A DNA stretch of 64,000 nt from Theobroma cacao (lineage: Eukaryota > Streptophyta > Magnoliopsida > Malvales > Malvaceae): contig NC_030851.1 in the NCBI RefSeq assembly GCF_000208745.1, forward strand, positions 6,052,524 to 6,116,523, given 5' to 3'. Both the position numbers and the translations under genes were made by a program. The notes under the pieces were generated by a model. The model was not told the DNA's origin. It ran no database searches and worked only from the letters and a program-made list of their open reading frames with translations. Positions 12,401 through 27,400 of this stretch are shown here, one piece after another; within the stretch, counting starts at the first letter, position 1; each line of letters starts with the position of its first letter.

Positions 12401-15400
12401 ACAACACGAGAAGACACGGGTTAAACAGGTTTTGGATTTAGTCTTAACGTGTTTCGTGTCAAATCGTATCTGACACGTTACGACACGTCGTGTTATCGTA
12501 TTTAAACGTGTATACGTGACACATTTATTAACCTATTAAAAATTAATAGTTAAAAACTATTTTAACCTAATATAAATAATTTTAAATAATTATTTTAATA
12601 AGTTTTTTTAATTTTATAAAGGGTATAATGTAATTATACATGCTCAACCATAATTTTTAACTTTTGGTGATTATTTGATGTTATTATTATTTTTGTTTTA
12701 TTATAATTATTTTTATAATTATAGATTTTAAATTTTAATAATAAAATTTTATTTAATTGTAAATAGTTTTATTTAATCGTGTTAAATGTGTTATTAATCG
12801 TGTCGTGTCGTATATTGACACGTTTAATAAACGTGTTAATCGTTTCGTGTCGTGTTACACGTGTATTAAACGTGTACATATACGTGTTTTAAATTTAAGA
12901 AACGAATATTAACGTGCCGTGTTTGTGTTTAGTCTTAACGTGTTTCGTGTCAAATCGTGTCTGACACGTTTACGACATGTTAACACGAATTGCCAGGTCT
13001 AATCCACATGCATGTGCTATACATCCCCCACAGTACCTCATGTCATTCTCATTCTCCTACACCATACACTTGATGCTTAATGGCATCATACCAATCCCAC
13101 ATTTCTCACCTACACTACACTTGAACTCCCAAAGCATTTCCTACTCTTCCTCTCTAAGCTCTCTCAAATTCAAATTCCCTTCAGTATTCATATGCAACAT
13201 TTTTTCTCACCCTAAAGACACAATTGCCTATGAAAAGAATTCTCCCTACAGCTTCCTATAAATTATTTATTACTTGAAGCACATATAAATGCAAGTTAAA
13301 AGCTCTTCCTTGAACTATCAAATAGTAAGGTAAACACAAGAAAGGAGGAATTATCTAAAAGTTAATAACTCCATCAGTACTCAGCTAACATACTTAAAGA
13401 TGAATTTTGAAGCAAAAGAGAATAGAAATAATCAAGGCAAACCTGGGGATGACTTTGTCCAATTCGCACCAAAAGTGATTGTATGAGTTCTCTCACAGCA
13501 TGGTTATTTGAGTGTATTCTAGCAATTATTTGAGGTAAAACAACCAGCCATGTGTTGATATTAACATGGGTAAATCCTCTCTGTAGGGCCGTTTGAACTT
13601 CTGCAGTAGCTCCATGATTAAACCACAAGGTAAGGAGGCGCAGTATATCCTGAAAAATAGCAGAGTTAAAGAACAACACTTAAAAAGGCTCCTTTAAATT
13701 ATCACAAAACAGTTAATAAGGTAACTATAACATAGTAGGTTAGATCCCAGAGAAACAGAGCTAGTGAAAGAACCCTTTATTGTGCCATTATTATCTCTTA
13801 AGCCTAAAAATTATATTGTGCATTGATAATTTTGAAATAACCCTTTATCAAGTGAATACTGTACCTGTAGACTGTCATCAACACCTTTTGAATTTGCTGC
13901 ACATGCAATTGAATGAAAATATCCAGTGACAGCAGCAACAACAAACTGAGAGGCAATAGTTGGAAAGCCTCTTAAAGTATAATGAGACATGACAGCTGTA
14001 TTGAACAATGCCCATGCGTGCCATGCTTTTGCCCATTTTGGTGCACACTGAGTGGCATTCCTAAATGCTGAAAGTATCTCTACAAAAAAAATAAACCATT
14101 TACGAAGAAAAAGATTGATAAGGACTTCAGCATTGAAGAACATAAATGGTCTCCTTTTTCTTTTTGTTGCTTTAATAACAAAGTACAGCAAATGAACAAA
14201 TTATTAAGTTCTTAGTATTAGCTACCTTGTATAGAATCTTCATCCAACCCAGGTGAGAGTGTCCATTGCCAAGCTCCAAGTTTAAGATACATGCGGGCAA
14301 GGAGTGCAACATTTGCACTTGTACCACTCATCAAAGCAGTTGATGAAATGGATTGAATATTTGGGGAGCTTGAAAGCTCTCTAGCTAAATTCTGTAACAG
14401 TGATTTGTCAGTCATGTAAAATGATTACCAGGAAAATTTAACCAAGAAATGAGTAATTGTAAATGGTAGCAGAAAGATGTACTTATTAATTGTAGATATG
14501 CATGAAAGGCTAGAACAAAGATAAATGCACATGGAAATTGGATTTACCTGCAGCCTGGAAAATGCTTCCTTTCGCTTAAGATCATCTCCAAGTGACCATT
14601 GGTATTTCAAGTAAGCCAGCATTACTTGAGGAGGCCCATGATATCTTACATTTTCAGGAGATGCTTCCGGATCATACTGAGTACCATTCAGAACAAATTC
14701 AAAGTAAGAAAACAAACATGATTTTGCATCTGGCAGCATAAATGCAAGCATGACAGACCTGTAAGAGCTTAATTAAGGTAGACTTAGCCTGACTAATCCG
14801 TCCATTCTGCCGACAAAGAGAAGCAAACTTGAGCCAGGTTTCAATGTCTTCTGTTGGAGGTAAAACAAGAGCTCTAACTGCCAAAAGTACTTGCCAGACC
14901 TGCATATTAAAACTTAAATAGTAAGGAACCAAACTCACAAGCATGAGAAAGCATGTGATACATTGCAGGAGAGAGAGAGAGTATAAAAAATACTAAATTC
15001 AATCCACTTGGGCAAATGCAAATATGATACCATATTTACTTTGTTTACAACTACATCATACACATACAGCTGTAGAACACAACTCATCATTGCCTGAACC
15101 ACTGGCTCCACCATCTAAAAGTTTTCTTTCATGTCATAAACTTCAGGGACACAAAACACTTTTGCTTCAAAAAACGACCATAAAAGTCCATATTTGTCTA
15201 TTTGAAGATATTTGAGACATACTATATTTTGGGCAGAACATCTTCCATTCTTCATTAGAATATAATTCCCATAAAGTATGAACCACCAACTACATATAAT
15301 GATAAAAATATGGCAACTTTGTCATTCTCTTCCAAACCAATCAACTTTCCACTAAATTTTAACTAGAAACCTCAGTTGGAAACTCACAAACCCTTTACAC

Positions 15401-18400
15401 TCTAACTACTTAATGCAAGATATTTTTGGTGCCTCATCATGGATGTTGCTGATTTACACTGATAGCTCTTAAATGAATTATCTTCTTCCCTTCAATTGCC
15501 TCTTGGTCACAACTCAAAATTACCACCATAACACAAAACTGTTTTATAGAAAAGGATGTGCATCATAGAACTGAAATCTAAAGTATTAAATCTTCCATGC
15601 CAACCTATGCAGCCTGAAAAACTTGTTGTGTTAACACAAGCTATTAAAGAATGTTAAGCTAGAACAAGACATGAATGTTACAGTAAAGAAAGAGGGAAAA
15701 AGTGGGAGGGGGGAGGGAGACAGAGATTCCTCAAGAAATAAAAGAGGCCGTTGAGATCCCATAGAAAAGAAGGTTTGATTTCACTTCCAAGCATGACAAC
15801 CCTGAAGAGTAGATATTCAAACTGAAGTAACAATTCGAATAGACTTGCATTGAAGGAAAAGAGAAAAAATGAAAGGGGAAATTAAGGAATGGGAACAGAA
15901 AAATGAAGCAACTAAAACTATTAGTTAAAAATGAAAGACAGAATAGGGGATAGTTTTCTTTCAATTCAATTTCAGCAACTTTAACTATATAATATTTGAT
16001 ACAGAAAACCATATATGGTGTATACTTTAGCAATATGCAATACCTACTAAGACAGAATGGTAAACACTTTTGTCAAAGTAAATAATTTACCTCAACATTA
16101 CGTTTTGCTCCCTGAATCCGCTCAGTCCACATATTGCGAATTAGGGCCCGCCGCCCTTCAGCAACCGGATTTCCCACAGGGAGAGTGCAGTAATCTATGA
16201 CCTGCAATAAATGATGATTTCCCCTAGTATCAAATTTTAAGAGTCATGCTTACAGAAAAGAACAACACCTAAAAAGCAGTAAATTAAATCTAAAAATATA
16301 TGTAGAATGAACCTCCTCTAGCTCTGAAAGCTGCTGCACGCGGACCATATTGCTGTAAGCACGCTCATAGCTTTCCAAAACCTAAAGACGTAGGTATTAG
16401 AAATCATGATAGCAAAAAAGTAAAGACTTCTCAAGTCACTAAATACTTGAATTTGTAAACTTCATCACCAGAAATATTGGGCCCAAAAAAATAAAAGGAA
16501 AAAACCTTCATCACTAGAAATCACAAAGGTATCTTTCAACATATTGCTACAAAAACCAACTATTATTAGATATAGCATGGAATTCCCTGAATGACAACAA
16601 AAAGCTTAAAGTTTTACAATTTTATGTGAATTAAATAATTTCATGATTTCTTATTTCATGTAGCAAATGAGCCTTACAAGTCATAAGAGTCATTGCCATA
16701 CCAACAAAGTCAGAGAAAAAGCGCAATGTTCTTTTCCTTTTATGTGCCAATCCAAGTATCCACACAACAGAAAAGACTGGGAAAAGAGGGGGTTGGTAAA
16801 TATACCTAACTAGTGTTTTATGTTTTCTTTAACTTTTCTGAAAGCAAGAGGAAGCCAGAGTTGTGAAGACTAGGAATATGAGACAAAATTACAAATGGAT
16901 GGCAGCGGGAAGTGCACATGTTGGATATGTATTGGAAAATGAAAGGTAGAGATATTGAGTATTGACTAGCATAAAAAATGAAAGGAAATGTCCAGAAGAA
17001 AATCTAGTAAGCAGTTCAAAAAATTGAAGGAGTTTAAGAAACTAACCAAAGCAGCAAGCTCTGTTGCTAGGCATTTTCTAGCTCTCTCAACATACTCCCG
17101 TGCCTCATCATACTGAGAAATGTAAATAGAAATAAATGACAGTATTCACATGAAATAATAAATGTAATAGGAGTATAAGTACAGGCTAAAAAGAGTACCT
17201 TTCCCCTCCGAACTAACAGAACAGCTCTGAAGAATGTACCATTACTGCTTCCATCACCACTAGCAGCAGTGTTCCCTAAACCTCGGAGTTTGGTTTCATC
17301 ACCATCATCTAATCGAGACACATACTCAGCCATTTGATCCCATTCTCCCATATTCCAAGCAGCATTTGCAGCCTAGAAGAACAAACTCATGAAGATAAGT
17401 AAGCATGATATAGAAAATGTTGATGTCTACAACAGCAGAAACAACCAACCATTGGTGCCATTTCCAATCGAGCAGAGGGCTCCGCTGGAGTCCAATACTC
17501 TTTGCACAAGTTGTTAAGCTCTTCCCATCGAGCCAATGCAGCAAGGCATCGCATCCGTCCTACAACATACACACCATATTAAAGCATTTTAAGAAACCAA
17601 CATAAACTAATATAGGAAGCAAACTATCTTTTCTAAGCCCGAATTACTGTTAGGCAGAATAAGGATATTTGAAAATCCTACTATTGCCAATGAAAATACA
17701 AATAACTGATGTATTACTGGAACCTTATTAGTAAAACAAACAATAATTTCTAAAGGTAACAAATTCTCAGTTTCTCTTAATTATAAAAGAAAAATAAATT
17801 AAAAAAAGCGCAAGAAAAACCCTAACCACAAGTGTCCAAAATAAAATTTTAAAAATTAATAAATGAAAAGAGGTGATGAAAATTTTAAGCCATCAGTACT
17901 CATTTTGATACAGCAATGTAATTCATAGTGTGAATAGTGATGCTCTATTAAACTGATAAACAACTTTTCAATTTAAAGAAGAATATCACTCTTCAATCAT
18001 ATATTATTTCCATTTTTCATAAAGTCCCATAATCCTAATTTGGACAAAGCGTAAACAATAAGACTAGTGAAAACAGTTTTCTCATAAATACGACGGTGGA
18101 AAAAATAGTTCCAACTATAATAACTCAATAATGTCATAATACCTAATCACATAACTGCGTCCGACATAAACAAAGAGAAGTCCAAATATTTGTTCTCACA
18201 ATAAAATGTCATCCTAGCTAATTAAATTTGCTGCAATCTGCTTTTGCATTCCTTTAGAGAAATTCTAAGTATTCATTGTTTGTGATATATATAGTAATCA
18301 AGAGACTGCAAGTATTAGAAGAAAGAACAAAATCACTAATTAAATTAGCCATCATAAAGGAGATACCCAGTGTAGCTTCTAGAACAAGATGTGGGCTCGA

Positions 18401-21400
18401 TGCTTGAGTGGCTTTAGCAGTGTATGCCTTGAGAGCATCATCCCATCTCTGCAGTTTCTCATACCTAATAAACATAAAAACACGTAAATTGCCCCCCATT
18501 TTTGACAAGCCTACAGACTTGAGAAAGACAGTACGAAACAGTAATTGAGGAAATAAGGAAAGAGAAGCAGAAAACTACAGCAACATAAAAGCTCTCATGT
18601 CTAATACCATGACTCCTTCAACTGAACATCCAGATGTTGCTGGGCATAGGTCAATATTCCAACAGCAGCCTAAAAAGATTAAAAAAAATGACAATTCACA
18701 ACCTACTTCAAAGAGAATATATTAGTGGGAGAGAGAGGGAGAGATTTTAACTAACAGGTAGCTGTTACATATATAGTTACTTACCTCATGCTGGTGTAAC
18801 TGATTATTTATGTGTATGAGAGCTTCAACTACAGCAACAGGGTTAGCATCCATCTTTTTCGAGCGGGCACCTTCAAATTCCATTTCTTTGTAATGCAGAG
18901 CCTTAGCAAATGCTCGACACTGATATGTGACACATGAAAGATAATAAAACTTTCACTGTACAAAGGGCACAAAAGCATATTGTACAATAGTTTTTCTCAA
19001 GGAAAGCACACCTTTTCAGCAAGTGCACCAAGAAGACGGATGTCTATAGGAAGAGGTCTTTCATCATGTTCCATGAATTCGGCCTGAAATGGTCACATAT
19101 ATTCTTTTAAATAAAAGAAATACATTACAGTCTATTTCACATGCATACTATCTAGATTGCCCCAACAAAAGGGTTATTATGCCACAATTGCTTATTGGCT
19201 ACAGCAAAGGGGTTCCTTTATCACATGACTGCTTATGTGTTCACCTCAAGTTGATTTTGCCATATGTGTTTTAATAGTGCTTGTAGAGCAGTTCTATAAT
19301 GCCAACTCTTTAAACAATGAAGTGATCAAAAGAATCGAAAATTGTCAAAAGCAACAAAATAATATTGCATGCAGATTACTAGGGCATCATTAAAGTGAGT
19401 CTATGAAAACAACATTCCCCCTATAAACAGATGTTGAAACAAAAATAACCTCATGCTTGAATCAAATAGCTCACATTTCAAAAAAAAGGTAAAGAAAAAG
19501 TAATATAATAGCTTACAAAAAGAAAAGGAACAACTATTGGCTGAGGGGACATACCAAGTTAAGAAGAGTAGCCAAAATTTCAGGAGGGATATTTGGAGAA
19601 GAAAATGCCATCTCCAAACTTCTTACCAGCTGCCTCTGACTAGACTCATTCAGTTGAGACCAACAACTAACGAAACCAGCAGCAAACAACTCACGCCCAA
19701 CAAAAGGCTGCAAAAGGAGCAGATTGGAAACCTAACTCTAAAAGGAAAGGATATACAAACATAAACCTGTAAAAATACCTGTAACTGTGCAAGCCGAGCA
19801 CAGGTTCGTAAAGCCGGAGAAGGAGATTCTTTTAAAAGTTCAATGCTAAAATGCCTCATCCATTCTGCCCAATCTTCTTTGGTACTGCGCTGAGAAGCCT
19901 CTCCAGCAGTGCGCAACCTGCCATCATTCACCTACACAAATACCTTTCATGTCAAAGAAGGCCTCTAGACTACATGAAACAAAATATAAGATAATTATTA
20001 AATAAAGAAATGAAAGTTAAAATACAGTGTGACTTGAAAGCACAATTCCGTCAGAATAGAGTCTAAGATAACTGACAGAAATGACCCAATTTTTGTGAAA
20101 CCAGCAAGAATACACCATGGAGAAACTACACAAGATTAATAATGATATATATAAATTGTCAGCATTCACACCCCACATAAAACCAACCAGTGAGAGAAAT
20201 AAGAAAAAAAGAAAGTAGCATAACAAGCCCTACCAAGTCAGAAACTGGTCAGACCAGGAAGAGCATAAAAATGTCCAAGCACAATGCCACATGACTGCTA
20301 ACAATGAATTATGTCTAATTTTAAAATTCATAACAGCCCTAAGGAAATCTAGAAAAGAAACAATATAGGGTTAACACTACAAATAAGTTGTAGACTCAAT
20401 CTTTCTGTGCACATGCTAAGTGGCAGATGGCTTGCATATGTTCATGCATACAGGGCCAATTTTATTACCTACCGCATTAAATATAATATTCTCATTTTAT
20501 GTAAGAAAATTGCCGATCATGCATTCATTTCAATCCACTCTTCCATAGAAAATGTTTTTTACTGCACTGCACATCATAATATTTTAACAAACAAAGTAGT
20601 CTAGCAAATTAACTTAACTAGAAATCTGGTTCAGCCAACAACTTAGACTTAGCCCACTACATCCTTAGGGTAAGTTAATCCAATACTGACTATATGCTAC
20701 ATGGAAATACTTAACAAGATTTAAGAGATATGAAGAAAAGATAGTCTCCAAGCTTCCTCCTCAAGCCATAGCTAGCATCTAAATTTTTGACATTATCTTC
20801 ACATAGTTAGGAATCTAGGATAAGCTCTGCAGAAAACAAATTAAAAAAAACAGCTCAACATATAGACAGAAAAGGATGATACCTGGTGGCCTCTAGTATG
20901 TCTTTGCACATCATTCCCATCTTCATAAGGAGCATTCTCCATATCATTTAATTGGTCGCTAACAACCTCCACTGGAAGTCGCCGACTTAATCTTTGTGCT
21001 GCTGTGCTCCCCACAATTAATGGCTCACGTCGTCGCAAACGACCTTCAATTTCCTCAAATTCTTTATGCTGGAAAAAAATTACTTAACATTAAATATTAT
21101 ATAAGAAAAAGATGAGGGAGCAGAGAGTGAATCTTCCATGCTAAAAATACTGAAAAAGTAATGACAAGGTAAGAAGCAATACCCGCAAGCGATGTCTCAA
21201 CAAAAGTTTGTGTATTGATGGGATAAAAATAGTGAAGTCTTCTCCAAGGGCATGAGCCAGACAACAAAGAGCATCAACAGCATCCTTACGGAGCTCATCA
21301 TTTTTCCTGTAAATTAAAAATCTTTATAAGATTAGTACATACACATAGCGAGGTGCTTCCATTAAGCCTCCTCTGATGCTCTCAGCTCTTCCACACTTCC

Positions 21401-24400
21401 AACCCATTAGAGCCATTCATTGTTTATGACCATTAGTGCATCCTACTACTGTTAGAAATAAATTACTTGGCTCACAGAGTATTAGTTTCTATATCGAAGT
21501 ATCAGAAACATTTACCAATTACAACCAAAAAGTGCTTTACCAAAATGAGTTTCTTGATTTCAAATTGTCAGTTAATTGTATCCTATATTATCATAAACAA
21601 TCATTTATATTATTCTTTCTTATTTAGTTCAAAAAAACCTCTAGGAAATTTTGAACCAAATTATTACAAACCATTACCACAATACTCTCATGCATTATAC
21701 TCTGTTTTGGCTCCAAAACCAAACACATAATGTAAACAAATCTAGATGTGGAAAAATGCATGCACACTTATACTCCTGATAAGAGGCAAGTGATATACCA
21801 CACATAATTTTAATATATATACTGTTTTCAATGGAAGGAACAGATGACTCACCCATCTAAAACTAGCTTCAAGTGATGTACAAGAGAAGATATGTGACCT
21901 GTAACCTGATTTACAAGAATGAAAACCCAAACAGAATAAAAGTGACAGTTGAATAAAACGTGAACCCACAGGTATTAACAAAAAAACTGAATAACTGATT
22001 TTAAAATCTCATTAAAATGCTGGCTACCTACCTGAACACGAGGGATCAATCTTGTCAAAGTTTTGATAGCGGCACGTCTCATCTCCACAGAAGCATCCAC
22101 TTTAAACAATCGAATAAGGGCAGGAAGAAGTAGATGCATATGCTCATCCAATGTCCCTATATGGCAATCATAATAAGAAATCCCTTAAAAGGTTTTCATT
22201 TAAAGAAGCGCAAAATTAGATACATAGGAGCAAAACAATAAGCTTCTATTCCCAAACTAAAAAAATTTAGTTTGGACAATCATAGAAAAATTCTGGCCAA
22301 AAAAAAAAAAACCATAGAAAATGAAAGCTTCATATATAAGATTGTATAAAATAAAACATGATAAATTCCACTTTCAAACTTCTATAATCTGTGAACTACT
22401 ATAGAGATTTATAAAGCTATATTCAAGATACTTATTCTTCTTTTACTTAATCAGCACTCTCCACATGTAACCTACAGCATTACAGTTGAAAAAGAATACA
22501 CTTAAGCTACCTTACACAGATTCAGGGATGAGTATTGTACACAGGTATGTATAAGGATAGATTCAATTTTTTCTAAGTTTTTCCTCATATTTGGAGGGCC
22601 AGACCTCCATACTCATATCCTTGGGATACGTCTCAAACACAGGAACTTCATGCCAAATAAAGAGTCAGAGCAACATAGCAATTAAGTCCCAGAAATAAAG
22701 AGTACTAACCACCAAACACTTCCAGGGTATGGAGAATGTCAAGAACATATGTGTAGTCATTGCAACGTTCTGCATCACTCAAAACTTGAATGCAACATGG
22801 AAGAATAGCAGGAAGATGCTTTCTGAATTCATCATTGAGAGCTAAGCAAAGCTGCTCAACTAGATGCAGTACCTAAGAAAGACAAGTACGGAGAGTTCAA
22901 GAGATAAGATCATGACAGAAACAATAAATCAAACTATCTAAACACAGGAGATGAGGGCACAAATTTTTTGTAACTGTAAATTAAAAAATTAACATACTGG
23001 AAAACCACGCGAAGGGCGATTACTATCTGGCAAGCTGAATGATGACCATAATTCAGAAATTAAAGAAAGCAGCTCTGGCAAATATTTACGAATATGCTGC
23101 ATGAGCACATCAAAAACCCAAAATCAAATGCCAGAAGAAAGCTAATTCCAGTTACATTCATCAAGTTTTCAAGATACAAAAATTATACCTGACGCACAAT
23201 TGACACAAGAGTGCCCAGCTTCCATGTTATAAAATCCTTCAGATGATCATCACATGTACGAACAATCTGAAAGAGATCAGGCAAGACCTACAGAAAGAAA
23301 GGAAGATAACAACCCACAGTTCAGTAAATCAATCTATAAAAAGACAAGTATAAAAACTAAACTCAGCTAAAAAAATTAATAGACAAACCTTTGGCAAGTA
23401 TGGAACACAACCCAGACCCATTGACTAACCTCACAAAAAAAACAAAAATATATAACTCAAAGAATGTTACAAATCATAAACTTCTAAATAAATGATACCT
23501 ATAAGATATATTGAAGTACAAACAAAAAAAAAATCCATAATAGTTAACGCACCTTGAATATAAACATTAGAGATCCAACCACCTTTTGGTGGTAACTAGC
23601 AAGTGAAGGATCCCTAAGAATTCGCATGAGAGAATTGATAGCAACCTGGGTTCAGTTATTTAACAAAAAATTAAAAGGTTCTACAAGAAACAAACAATAA
23701 AATGTAAAAACAAGCAGGAGCAGCAGAAGAAGAAGAATAAGTTAGGTTGGGCACTACAGTGGAGTAATAATCTTCAGATGTAGCAAATGATGGCCAAAGG
23801 TCCATGGGCAGTTCATCCATTGATGATGGAATATGTTGACCTGAATCACTGGCAGGACGGTTAACATCTCCATGTGACCCAGAAAGGCTTTGCTGATTTC
23901 TTTTATGTGCATGGGGATCCAAAGCACCCATGATACCAAGAACCTGGGGAAGTCCAAAATAAACTCAGCATCACAAAAGGGCTAACATGGTATAACAACA
24001 TGTAGTAGTTCAAGAGCAACTACCTTTAGTACTTCTCGTCTGGTAGACCACACTAACTCCCCATTCAACAATTTCAAAAGTAAGCCAAGTAATTGTGGGT
24101 ATTCATTATATGGAGCAATAACATACCTGTAAAATCCATACAGCAAAAACCATGAACAAAACAGAAAAAGCAAACATTCTAAAATTAAAAAATGTGGATT
24201 TAGCCCAAAAGTCCTCTGATCATTCCATTTACAAGCATCAAGTAATAAGATGGAAATTGTTCAACCTTAGCCTTAATGATTATGTGATTCAAAAGGTGCT
24301 GTAAAGAATAGAGGAGAGTGAAGCCACCTAAGTGCCAAAAATACTACTTTTGAAACAGTACCATCTACTTAAAGTTTCATTTATTGGTCATTTTCCTTAG

Positions 24401-27400
24401 CAACTTCCTACAAAGAAATTAACACTTTCCCTCTCCCTCAATTTCTGCCTCATCAATTTCCATTGAGAGCTCCTTTTTCTATGGTCATGCAGAGTGCAGA
24501 CTGCAAAAGCAACATCACATGTCTTACATACCCAGTGCTCTGTACAACTTGACCAAGAGTAGCAACAGCTACTTCGCGTCTTGTAACAGCTGCCCCATCC
24601 AATAATGCTTCAACTATTAAAGGCATAAGTTCAGGGATATATTCTCTCATTGCAAAACCGCCCTAAAATAAGTCACAACCCAGAAAAAGAAATAGTAAGA
24701 GAACATGTTCACAAGTAAACTTGCATATGAGCCAATTTAACACAATTGATGGAAAGACGATGTTTTCCTAGGTCTATCAAACCAAATATCTATACTACAA
24801 GAATGGTGTGATAAGTAAAAGCAAAAGTTAGCCCACCACTCTAGCAAGATCTCCAACTGTTACAAGAACTCCACTGATAATACCATTATTGGCATTGACT
24901 CCAGTGCCCTCAAGTAGTCGTGCCACAAGTGCCTGAAAAATCAAATATTCAATATCACAGAATCACAATAAAGGTAAATAACAACCCCCTGCCCCCTCTC
25001 AAAAAAAAAAAAAAGAGCTAGAGCAAAAGAGGAAAAGTGGAATGAAAAGAACGAAATAACACCACATGACGAAGTAAACCTTGTGCACAGGAGCAATGTA
25101 CGGGAGTATTAGTCGTTCACAGTTGCGTATTAAACAACCAAGCAACTTGGCACTCTCTTCTCTGCATTTATTATCTGCACTGCTTACAATGCAAGAGAAG
25201 TCAATGCTTCACACTGCATAGAAAGGACAGAAAATTCTTTTTCTTTACCTTTGCCCTAAATATGTCAATAACTGTATGAGATGACGACGGAGTGCAGGAA
25301 GAACATATGCAGGATTTTTCTCTGATAATCTCCCAGCAACTGAGATAGCATATTCTCGCACATCAAAATCCTATAGCAACAGAAACATTCTCTATTGACA
25401 AATGTGCAACACAAAGTAACTAAAAAACTGGAACCAAAAGCATAGCTGTTTCAGCACATGCTCATGGTTGCTATCAAGATTAGAACCCCAGAACTGTTTC
25501 AGCACATGCTCATGCTTGCTATCAAGATTAGAACCCCAGAACTGACTTACATGAGACTATCCTTAATCTAAGCAATATGCATGTCTCCACACTTCTTGCA
25601 AAACGCATTTCAAAAACAAAAGTGAAACAATTGGTACAAAAATAACAATTTGTTAGAAAAATATCATTTACAGGACACAATAGTGAGATAGTTAAGGCAA
25701 GAGTAGCTTAACCATAATCAGGGGAAAAAGACAAAGCAAGACATTGAATATTAGATACAATGCCTAATTTGGACAAGACTTACCACTCAGTAAATATCAA
25801 GTCTTTTTTATCTAAGGCAAAAAGCTGACAAACCCTATAATTCAACTTTGAACAAGAAAACTCATACACTTACTAATTTTCTAATTTCTAATTTAAACAA
25901 AAGCATTGCTCAAGTCCACCCAGCATCATATTATCAACTATCAAGAATGTGAAATCTTGTAATTTAGATGATAACATTATAATTTTTATTATTTCAGAAT
26001 CCAGCAGTTCAAATATTTTCTTAGACATGCAGCCATCAGACAATTAATAGGCCTATACAAAAATCAATTAATAAAGAGACATGTAAAGATGACAGAAATT
26101 TTCGCGATAATGTAAAATTAGATAAAATCACACCTCATCATTTAAAGCAGCAAAAACTGCACTTAAACTATCAGCCTGTGCTAAAAAGTCATCGAAACCT
26201 CTATTTCCATGGAGAGAGGAAAATATAGAATGGCGAACAGTAACATCAGCATCTGCAACAGCTGCAATGAGAAGCTTCTCCACAAGCTGCAGAAACCCAG
26301 TATCAATTTACGAGCAAGCATAATGCATCAGAAAGATTCTGACACAGGTAAAATTCAATACATTAATCTCATCACAACACTTAATAACTTATAATTAAAA
26401 AACAAACAAACAAACCTCCTCAATAAGACGCCTTCGTTTTCCTCCAGCTCGGTTCGACCGACTGGAACCAAATTGCATGCACACAATACCAGAAAAAGAA
26501 TTTGCTACTAATTTGCAACAGCATAAGGCAGCATCTTTTCGTGTGGCTCCATCCTCATCATCAAGATACACAACAACTGATTCTCTTGCAAACTCAAGAA
26601 GTTCATGTCCCTAAATCATAGAATAGATTTAGTGCTCCATTACAGTTTTCATCAGATATCCAGTACAATATAGGTACACACACCTTGAAATTAAAACGAG
26701 CCAGAGTCTGCAAAGCAAGCTGAACCAGGGCTGAACCACTAAGCTCAGACACTGGCTGAGGAATATTTGCAGCAGTGCCTCGAACCAAGGCAGCAGCTGG
26801 CCTTGCCTGAAAATATGGGGACTTTGAAAGAACCAAGGATATGGAATCAAGAAGCCGATCTTGAATAGTGGGTAGCAAAGACGGAATGCTGAAACAGAAC
26901 CAAGTATTTGTGAAATTAACATCCCTCAATTAGTCTCCAAAAGCATCTAAATACAAAGCCCTGACCGCCCACATACCTGACAGTTATTTGCTCAAGTGCT
27001 TCAACAAGAGTAGGAGAAAGACCAGCAGAAAACATAACATCAAGGAGACCACGGACATGGGGCTCCATTGCAGGTCCCATGGCTTTTGCAATGTTTCCAA
27101 CACAAGCCAAAGCTTCAAGTGAGGGTCTACCTCTGCGTGGAGCAATCTGCAAATAAAAGAATATATATGCAAACAGTTAGACACCTTGTTCCTTATCAAA
27201 TAAAAATAGCAGAAACTTCAATTTAAAAATCCAAACCACAGAAAATACAACTTAAAAAGGGAAATAATGAGACTTATGAGACTCACTGCATCACGTAAGT
27301 GAGAGGTAATTGTCGGCAAATAGTGGACAAGCTCTCCGTCCAAAGCACCAGCCATCTCCCCAAGGGCAATAAATCCACTGGCACGTTCAGCCGGTATTCT

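Larger units (their letters stand above)
10536..19083 (-). other. TOR: TOR exons 29-43: FAT domain
   Basis: In transcription order the exons are 19012-19083, 18785-18919, 18608-18669, 18367-18464, 17450-17559, 17199-17372, 17047-17112, 16313-16381, 16091-16201, 14759-14899, 14548-14676, 14226-14391, 13865-14079, 13443-13649, 10536-10649. They encode the TPR-like FAT domain that clamps the kinase, with recognisable blocks [59 protein letters not shown] and [19 protein letters not shown]. Relative to Arabidopsis there is a small insertion near [13 protein letters not shown]. The 2793-bp intron between the last two exons of this block is by far the largest in the gene and holds the hAT MITE. Confidence 0.88.

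Noticed and set aside
12977..13261. 94-codon + strand frame next to the hAT element
   Set aside because: It starts inside the transposon end and runs through intron sequence; no coding character.
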